18,920 bases of DNA from Betaproteobacteria bacterium (GTDB lineage: Bacteria > Pseudomonadota > Gammaproteobacteria > Burkholderiales > Burkholderiaceae_C), in NCBI GenBank assembly GCA_025354965.1, contig JANXLW010000281.1, forward strand, positions 1 through 18,920. Direction: 5' to 3'. Below are positions 13,059-18,920 of the stretch, one piece after another (position 1 is the first letter of the stretch; each line of letters opens with the position of its first letter). Below the pieces are notes generated by a model. It saw only the letters and a program-made list of their open reading frames with translations, was not told the DNA's origin and did no database searches. The translations under genes were made by a program, and so were the position numbers.

Positions 13059-16000
13059 GTGCGTCTCAATTCCATCAAGTTATCCGGGTTCAAATCCTTC
13101 GTTGAACCCACCACCTTCCAGTTGCCCGGGCAATTGGTCGGCGTGGTCGGGCCCAACGGCTGCGGCAAATCCAACATCATGGACGCCGTGCGCTGGGTGT
13201 TGGGCGAGAGCAAGGCCAGCGAGTTGCGTGGCGAGTCGATGCAGGACGTGATCTTCAATGGCACCAACACGCGCAAACCGTCCAGCCGCGCCAGTGTTGA
13301 ACTGGTGTTTGACAACGCCAGCCACCGTGCGGGTGGCCAATGGGGCCAGTTTGAAGAAATCGCCGTCAAACGGGTGCTGACGCGCGATGGCGCCAGCAGT
13401 TATTACATCAACAACCAGCCGGTGCGCCGCCGCGACGTACAGGACGTGTTTTTGGGCACCGGCCTTGGGCCGCGCGCTTACGCCATCATCGGACAGGGCA
13501 CGATCTCGCGCATCATCGAAAGCAAACCCGAAGAGCTGCGTTTGTTTTTGGAGGAGGCCGCTGGCGTCTCCAAGTACAAAGAGCGGCGTCGCGAAACTGA
13601 AAACCGCCTCTCGGACACGCGTGAAAACCTGACCCGGGTCGATGACATTCTGCGCGAACTCAACGCCAATCTGGACAAGCTCGAAGCCCAGGCGGAAGTG
13701 GCCCGCAAGTTCAATGCCCTGCAATCAGAGGTCACACTCAAGCAGCAGCAACAGTGGTTTTTGAAACTGGCGGAAGCGAAAGCCGACCAGGCCCGTGTGC
13801 TGGCAGAGTCGCAAGAAGCGGTGAATGCGCTGGAGGCCCGTGTGGCCGACCTGCGTCATATCGAGTCAGACCTGGAGACAGTGCGTCAGGCGCATTACGC
13901 GGCCGGCGACCACGTCAACCAGGTGCAGGGCCTGTTGTACGAAGCCAGCACCGATGTCGGCCGGCTGGAGGCTGAAATCCGTTTCGTGGTCGAGGGCCGC
14001 AGCCGTGTGCTGCAACGCCTGGCCACCCTCAAAGAGCAAGCCCTGCAATGGACCACGCGCCACGACGACGCCCAGGCTGAAATTGACCGACTGTCCGAGC
14101 TGGCCGGGGCGGGCTCGCAGCAATCTGAATTGCTGGCGGCCCAGGTTGAGGAGCAGGCCATAGCTTTGCCCGACCTGGAAGACGCCTTGCGCGCGGCCCA
14201 GGCCGACGCCAATGCGCAACGCGCCAGCGTGGCCCAGGTGCAGCAACACATCCAGGTGCTGGCGGCCGAGCAGCGCGGCATCGAGGAGCAGTCGCGCCAG
14301 TTGACGCAGCGGCGCGAAAAATTGGGCGTTGACCGCAACGCGCTGGTTGCGCCCGACGCCGCCAAACTGGACAGCCTGCAAGCCCAGCTGGCAGCGGCCA
14401 AAGACGCACACGAGGTGGCCGAGGCCCGCCTGCACCAGTTGCAAGAACGGGTGCCCCAGCTGGATGAAACCCGCCAGGCCCAACAACAAAGCGCCAACAC
14501 CGAGTCCGCCCGGCAAGCGGACATCAAGGCCCGCCTGGAGGCGCTCAAGGCCTTGCAGGAGCGCGTCAAGACCGATGGCAAGTTGCAGCCCTGGCTGGCC
14601 AAACACGGCTTGCACGGCCTGGCCGGCCTGTGGAGCCGCATCCACATTGAGCCGGGATGGGAAAACGCATTGGAGGCTGCGCTGCGCGAGCGCCTGGGTG
14701 CTCTTGAGGTGTCGCGCCTGGACATGGTGCGCGGTTTTCTGGGCGCAGGCGGCCTGGACTCACCGCCTGCCAAGCTGGCGTTTTACAGCCCGCCGCAGGG
14801 CCAGCCTCAAGGTGGCGCAGCGCCTTCGCACCCCACTTTCAAACCGTTGACCGACTGGCTGCGACTGAACGACGGCGGCCAACGCGCGGTATTGGGTGAA
14901 TGGCTGCAAGGCTACTTGACGGCCGCCAGCATGGAAGAGGCTTTGGCCGGCCGTGACACCCTTTTGCCAGGCCAGACGGTACTGGTTAAAACGGGTCATG
15001 CGGTCACCGCCCACAGCGTCAGTTTTTATGCGCAGGACTCAGAGCAGGCCGGTTTGCTGGCGCGGGCTCAGGAGATTGAAAACCTGGAAAAACAAGGCCG
15101 CGCCCAGGCCTTGATCCACGAAGAGTCGCGTACCCGCCTCATTCGTGCGGAAGCCGACTATGCCGAGGCAGCCCAGAGCCTGGGCGCCGTGCGCCGCGAA
15201 GCCTCAGAGGCGCAAAGCCGCCACCATGCCTTGCAAGTAGAGACTTTGGGCCTGGCGCAATTGGCCGAGCAAGCCCGGGCGCGCAGCGAACAAATCGGCG
15301 GCGACCTGGCCGAGGTTGATGCCCAACTGGATGACCTGCAAGAGCGCCGCGTGACGGCTGAGGCCCGGTTTGAAGAGCTCGACATGCAACTGGCCGACAC
15401 CCAGGAGCGCCATGCGCAACTGGATGAACGCGTTGGGGGTGCCGAACGCAGCCTGTCGGCCTGCCGCGAGCAACAACGCAGCCTGGAGCGCCAGGCGCAA
15501 GAGGCTGCTTTTTCGCTGCGCAGCCTGGACGCGCGAAGTGCCGAGTTGTCGCGCACCATCGAAACGGCGACGCAGCAAGCCCATGCGGTAGCCGATGAAG
15601 CGCAACGCGCACAGGACGAGTTGGCCCGCCTGACCGACGCCGCTGCCCAGGCGGGCCTGCAAGCCGCCCTGGCGCTGAAGCTGGAGCGCGAGGCCTCGCT
15701 GGGTGCCAAACGCAGCGATTACGACGACCTGACCGCCCGCTTGCGTGCCAGCGACGAGCGCCGCATGCAGTTGGAGCGGCAACTGGATCCGCTGCGCCAG
15801 CGCATCACTGAATTCCAACTCAAGGAGCAGGCAGCAAGGCTGGGCGCCGAGCAATACGCCCAGTTGCTGGCCGATGCCCACGCCGATCTGGCAGCATTGG
15901 CCCTGTCCGTCGATCAGGGCAAAGTGCGTTTGGGCGGCATGCAATACGACATCGACCGACTGAACCGCGAGATCGCGGCTTTGGGCGCGGTTAACCTGGC

Positions 16001-16598
16001 CGCGCTGGATGAGTTGGCGACGGCCCGGGAGCGTAAGCAATTTCTGGACGCACAAACCGCCGATCTGACCGAGGCCATGACCACGCTGCAGGACGCCATC
16101 AAAAAGATCGACGGCGAAACCCGCGAGTTGCTGTCGGGCACCTTCAACACCGTGAACGAACACTTTGGCAAGATGTTCCCCGAATTGTTTGGCGGCGGCA
16201 ATGCGCGCCTGGTCATCACCGGCGAGGAAATTCTGGACTCGGGCGTACAGGTGATCGCCCAGCCACCGGGCAAAAAGAACCAGACCATTCACCTGTTGTC
16301 GGGCGGTGAAAAAGCCCTGACGGCCATTGCCCTGGTGTTTGCGATTTTCATGCTGAACCCGGCACCGTTTTGCCTGCTGGATGAGGTCGATGCGCCGCTG
16401 GACGACGCTAACACCGAGCGGTATGCGAAACTGGTGTCCAGCATGAGCCAAGAGACCCAGTTTTTATTCATCAGCCATAACAAGATCGCCATGGAAATGG
16501 CCGAGCAGTTGATTGGCGTGACCATGCAGGAACAGGGCGTGTCGCGCATTGTGGCGGTCGACATGGACGCCGCTGTGTCCCTGGTTGACGCCACATGA
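13059..16598 (+). CDS. smc: Chromosome segregation protein SMC
   Basis: This 1179-residue protein is the ATPase core of the SMC-ScpAB condensin, which folds and separates the chromosome at the nucleoid. The N-terminal head has RLNSIKLSGFKSFVEP and the Walker A GPNGCGKS (residues 31-38). Long coiled coils (about 170-500 and 675-1000, rich in Gln, Ala, Arg and Glu) flank the hinge at about 505-670 (PWLAKHGLHGLAGLW...). The C-terminal head has the signature LLSGGEKAL (from 1079) and Walker B CLLDEVDAPLDD (D1108-E1109). The GTG at 13059 was chosen because family members start at (M)RLNSIKLSGFKSF; the 27 extra codons back to ATG 12978 have no family character and no good ribosome site. Only a weak GAAGAA lies upstream of the GTG. 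The zipA gene follows after 39 bp. ScpA and ScpB are not encoded here. Confidence 0.95.
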   Translation: MRLNSIKLSGFKSFVEPTTFQLPGQLVGVVGPNGCGKSNIMDAVRWVLGESKASELRGESMQDVIFNGTNTRKPSSRASVELVFDNASHRAGGQWGQFEEIAVKRVLTRDGASSYYINNQPVRRRDVQDVFLGTGLGPRAYAIIGQGTISRIIESKPEELRLFLEEAAGVSKYKERRRETENRLSDTRENLTRVDDILRELNANLDKLEAQAEVARKFNALQSEVTLKQQQQWFLKLAEAKADQARVLAESQEAVNALEARVADLRHIESDLETVRQAHYAAGDHVNQVQGLLYEASTDVGRLEAEIRFVVEGRSRVLQRLATLKEQALQWTTRHDDAQAEIDRLSELAGAGSQQSELLAAQVEEQAIALPDLEDALRAAQADANAQRASVAQVQQHIQVLAAEQRGIEEQSRQLTQRREKLGVDRNALVAPDAAKLDSLQAQLAAAKDAHEVAEARLHQLQERVPQLDETRQAQQQSANTESARQADIKARLEALKALQERVKTDGKLQPWLAKHGLHGLAGLWSRIHIEPGWENALEAALRERLGALEVSRLDMVRGFLGAGGLDSPPAKLAFYSPPQGQPQGGAAPSHPTFKPLTDWLRLNDGGQRAVLGEWLQGYLTAASMEEALAGRDTLLPGQTVLVKTGHAVTAHSVSFYAQDSEQAGLLARAQEIENLEKQGRAQALIHEESRTRLIRAEADYAEAAQSLGAVRREASEAQSRHHALQVETLGLAQLAEQARARSEQIGGDLAEVDAQLDDLQERRVTAEARFEELDMQLADTQERHAQLDERVGGAERSLSACREQQRSLERQAQEAAFSLRSLDARSAELSRTIETATQQAHAVADEAQRAQDELARLTDAAAQAGLQAALALKLEREASLGAKRSDYDDLTARLRASDERRMQLERQLDPLRQRITEFQLKEQAARLGAEQYAQLLADAHADLAALALSVDQGKVRLGGMQYDIDRLNREIAALGAVNLAALDELATARERKQFLDAQTADLTEAMTTLQDAIKKIDGETRELLSGTFNTVNEHFGKMFPELFGGGNARLVITGEEILDSGVQVIAQPPGKKNQTIHLLSGGEKALTAIALVFAIFMLNPAPFCLLDEVDAPLDDANTERYAKLVSSMSQETQFLFISHNKIAMEMAEQLIGVTMQEQGVSRIVAVDMDAAVSLVDAT

Positions 16599-16637
16599 TG
16601 GACGTGGCGTGGCTGAGGTTCCTATGAGTCGCCTTGT

Positions 16638-17675
16638 ATGAGCAATTTGCAAATCGGCCTTGCTGTGGTCGGCGGCATCGTGTTGGCGGCCGTGGTGGCG
16701 CACGGCGCCTGGGTGACGCGCAAAAACCTGCCGCGCCAGGCCGACGCCGATGTGGGCATCGAGGCTGATGCGTCGGGCGCGCCCCCGCATGAAATTGACC
16801 GGATTGAACCGGCGCTGGCGGTTGACCCGTTTCATATCCCCCCACCGGAAAAAAAGCCGGTGCTGGACGCCTTGATCGATGTGATTGCGCCGCTCAACCT
16901 TGATGCGCCGGTGTCGGGCGATGCCGCCTTGCTGGCCGCGCCGCTGACGCGCAGGGTGGGCAGCAAACCGTTTGCGATTGAAGGCCTGAACGCGGCCAGC
17001 CAAAGGTGGGAGGCACCGCTGCCTGGCCAGCGTTATGACGCGCTGCAGGTTGGGATGCAATTGGCGAACCGGTCTGGCGCACTCAACGACATCGAGTTTT
17101 CCGAGTTTGTCATCAAGGTTCAAGCCTATGCCGACGCGCTGGGGGCGAACCCCGAGTTTCCGGAAATGCGCGAGGAAGTGGCCCGCGCCCGTGAGCTTGA
17201 TGCCTTTGCCGGCGAACACGATGCCCAGCTCGGGTTCACCTTGCGCGCCGTCCACTCGGCGTGGAGCCCCGGCTACGTGGCGCAACACGCCGCGCGTTGC
17301 GGTTTTGTGCCAGGCGCGTTTGCCGGGCGCCTGGTGTTGCCGTCCAGCATGCCAGGCATGCCCCCGGTGCTGGTCTTGGGATTTGAACCCTTGGCGGCCA
17401 TGGCTGAAGACCCGGCCCAGTCGGCCATCCGCGAGATCACCCTGAGCCTAGACGTGCCCCAGGTCGACCGCAGCGAACGACCCTTTGTGCAGATGCGCGA
17501 AACCGCTGCGGCCTTGGCGCTGGCGATGGAAGCCCTGGTGACCGACGACAACGGTGCTGCCTTGTCGACCGACAGCATGGACCGCATCGGCTCAGAGCTG
17601 GAAACGCTTTACGACACACTGGATTCCCGCGACTTGTCGGCGGGTTCGGCGCTGGCGCGTCGGCTGTTTTCTTGA
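16638..17675 (+). CDS. zipA: Cell division protein ZipA homologue (FtsZ-binding domain)
   Basis: The 345-residue product has the ZipA layout: one N-terminal membrane segment (about residues 5-25, LQIGLAVVGGIVLAAVVAHG) with a basic flank, then a variable Pro/Ala-rich linker (about 30-100), and a C-terminal domain of the FtsZ-binding type (about 190-340). Recognisable parts are the GANPEFPEMREEVARARELD helix, LGFTLRAVH and the final LYDTLDSRDLSAGSALARRLF. ZipA anchors FtsZ filaments to the inner membrane at the division site. Sequence conservation in this family is low, so much of the confidence comes from position: smc lies 39 bp upstream and ligA 37 bp downstream, an order usual in Burkholderiales. 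No strong ribosome binding site precedes the ATG, which may mean coupling to smc translation or a different start. Confidence 0.8.
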   Translation: MSNLQIGLAVVGGIVLAAVVAHGAWVTRKNLPRQADADVGIEADASGAPPHEIDRIEPALAVDPFHIPPPEKKPVLDALIDVIAPLNLDAPVSGDAALLAAPLTRRVGSKPFAIEGLNAASQRWEAPLPGQRYDALQVGMQLANRSGALNDIEFSEFVIKVQAYADALGANPEFPEMREEVARARELDAFAGEHDAQLGFTLRAVHSAWSPGYVAQHAARCGFVPGAFAGRLVLPSSMPGMPPVLVLGFEPLAAMAEDPAQSAIREITLSLDVPQVDRSERPFVQMRETAAALALAMEALVTDDNGAALSTDSMDRIGSELETLYDTLDSRDLSAGSALARRLFS

Positions 17676-17712
17676 AGCGGACTTGCCGCGCTGTGTCACG
17701 GGTGATGCCCAA

Positions 17713-18920
17713 ATGACCTTGGCGACGGATGTGTCGGCTCAGGCGCAGTCATTGCGCAGCCAACTGCAATTCCATGGCCACAACTATTACGTGCTGGACA
17801 ACCCGCAGATTCCAGATGCCGAATACGATCGCCTGTTTCAGGCGCTGCAGGCGTTGGAGGCGGCACACCCTGAGCTGGTCACGCCCGATTCCCCCACCCA
17901 ACGCGTCGGCGGCAAACCGCTGGATAGCTTTGCCAGCGTGCGCCATGCGGTGCCCATGCTCAGCATTCGCACCGAAACCGACACCCAGGCCAGCGGCGCC
18001 ATAAATTTTGATGCGCGGGTGCGCCGTGAATTGAACCTGACCGAAGCGGATCCGCAGGTGGAATACGTGGCCGAACCCAAGTTTGATGGCTTGGCCATGA
18101 GCCTGCGCTACGAACACGGCGTGCTGGTGCAGGCGGCCACACGCGGTGACGGCGAAACTGGCGAAGATGTCACCCAGAACATCCGCACCATTGGGCAGAT
18201 TCCATTGAGCCTGCCAAAAGGAGCGCCGCTCTTGCTGGAGGTTCGCGGCGAGGTCTACATGCGCCGTGACGACTTCGATACCTTGAACCAGCGCCAGCGC
18301 GAAAAGATCGCCAAGGGTGCCAACGGCGAAAAAACCTTTGTCAACCCGCGCAATGCCGCTGCCGGGGCCGTGCGGCAATTGGACCCCGGCATCGCTGCGC
18401 AACGGCCCTTGAGCTTCTTCGCCTACGGCCTGGGCGACATGACGCCTGCAGGGCAGGGCGGGCCAGACTTCCAAACCCATTTGGACTTGCTAAATGCCCT
18501 GAAAGAATGGGGATTTCCGGTTTCAGTCCTTGTAGACATTGCGCAGGGCGCTTCAGAATTGGTAGCGTATCACGAGCGCATCGGACAACTGCGCGACGGT
18601 CTGGGCTTTGACATCGACGGCGTCGTCTACAAAGTCAACCGCATTGCTTTGCAGCGCCAGATGGGTTTTGTCACGCGCGAACCGCGTTGGGCCGTGGCGC
18701 ACAAGTACCCGGCGCAGGAGCAAATCACCACCGTGCTGGCCATCGACGTGCAAGTGGGGCGCACCGGCAAACTCACACCGGTGGCCAAACTCGCGCCGGT
18801 GTTCGTCGGTGGCACCACGGTGTCCAACGCCACCTTGCACAACGAAGACGAGGCCCGGCGCAAGGACGTGCGCGTGGGCGACACCGTGATCGTGCGCCGC
18901 GCGGGGGACGTCATCCCCGA
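17713..18920 (+). CDS. ligA: NAD-dependent DNA ligase LigA (5' part, cut by window edge)
   Basis: The first 402 codons are present, out of roughly 670-720 for the family. LigA seals nicks during replication and repair using NAD. The Ia domain is recognisable as HNYYVLDNPQIPDAEYD (residues 23-39) with the Tyr pair that binds nicotinamide mononucleotide, followed by DSPTQRVGG. The adenylation domain shows EPKFDGLAMSLRYEHG with catalytic Lys123, then TRGDGETGEDVTQN, EVRGEVYM, NPRNAAAGAVRQLD, DGVVYKVN and AHKYPAQE. The OB-fold begins at VGRTGKLTPVAKL. Between MLSI and the catalytic Lys there is a longer segment (RTETDT...FDARVRRELNL) than in E. coli LigA, as I recall is normal for Burkholderiales. 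The ATG at 17713 has only a weak GGGTGA upstream. The zinc finger, HhH and BRCT domains lie beyond the window. Confidence 0.95.
   Translation, partial: MTLATDVSAQAQSLRSQLQFHGHNYYVLDNPQIPDAEYDRLFQALQALEAAHPELVTPDSPTQRVGGKPLDSFASVRHAVPMLSIRTETDTQASGAINFDARVRRELNLTEADPQVEYVAEPKFDGLAMSLRYEHGVLVQAATRGDGETGEDVTQNIRTIGQIPLSLPKGAPLLLEVRGEVYMRRDDFDTLNQRQREKIAKGANGEKTFVNPRNAAAGAVRQLDPGIAAQRPLSFFAYGLGDMTPAGQGGPDFQTHLDLLNALKEWGFPVSVLVDIAQGASELVAYHERIGQLRDGLGFDIDGVVYKVNRIALQRQMGFVTREPRWAVAHKYPAQEQITTVLAIDVQVGRTGKLTPVAKLAPVFVGGTTVSNATLHNEDEARRKDVRVGDTVIVRRAGDVIP

Noticed and set aside
15204..16451. 415-codon open frame on the minus strand inside smc.
   Set aside because: It lies wholly opposite the SMC coiled-coil and head regions and has a Gln/Leu/Gly-rich composition typical of an antisense shadow.
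17950..18090. Abnormal insertion in LigA before the catalytic lysine.
   Set aside because: The segment is in frame and, as I recall, the RTETDT...FDARVRREL block is normal for LigA in Burkholderiales, so it is a lineage feature rather than a defect.

Overview
The window looks like a chromosomal piece of a GC-rich betaproteobacterium of the order Burkholderiales, most likely the family Comamonadaceae (Polaromonas/Rhodoferax/Acidovorax type). The reasons are the smc-zipA-ligA gene order, the lineage-style LigA and ZipA sequences, and two tripartite-tricarboxylate (Bug/TctC) receptors that stand without transporter genes. This placement rests on recognition, not on a search.

Two regions of different character meet here. 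The left part (about 1-11,500) is accessory catabolism. It begins with a wreck: the first ~44 codons of an NDP-forming acyl-CoA synthetase, with its own ribosome binding site, are joined out of frame to the C-terminal part of a DUF1214 protein that runs off the left edge. A TetR-family regulator is transcribed away from this wreck. A six-gene minus-strand operon runs from 8581 down to 1341: zinc alcohol dehydrogenase, CYP153-like cytochrome P450, YghU-like glutathione transferase, a second glutathione transferase, a TctC receptor and a cytosolic-type sulfatase. A second TctC gene diverges from the operon at 8740 and ends face to face with an IlvD/Edd-family dehydratase.

The most interesting signal is regulatory. 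An 18-bp near-palindrome of the form TTAATTC-N6-ATTA-N occurs three times: once in the tetR/acyl-CoA synthetase divergent promoter and twice, exactly 60 bp apart, in the adh/tctC divergent promoter 8 kb away. This suggests that the TetR protein controls itself, the six-gene operon and the second receptor as one regulon. The enzymes suggest uptake of a substrate, removal of a sulfate ester, P450 hydroxylation, alcohol oxidation and glutathione-dependent steps. The substrate is unknown. No ferredoxin, ferredoxin reductase, aldehyde dehydrogenase or intact CoA ligase lies in the window.

The right part (about 13,000-18,920) is housekeeping: smc (chromosome condensation), zipA (cell division) and ligA (NAD-dependent DNA ligase, cut by the right edge), all on the plus strand with short gaps. 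Between the two parts sits an SGNH/GDSL hydrolase gene flanked by two direct copies of a 28-bp sequence (24 of 28 identical). No tRNA, rRNA, CRISPR array, insertion sequence or phage gene was seen.
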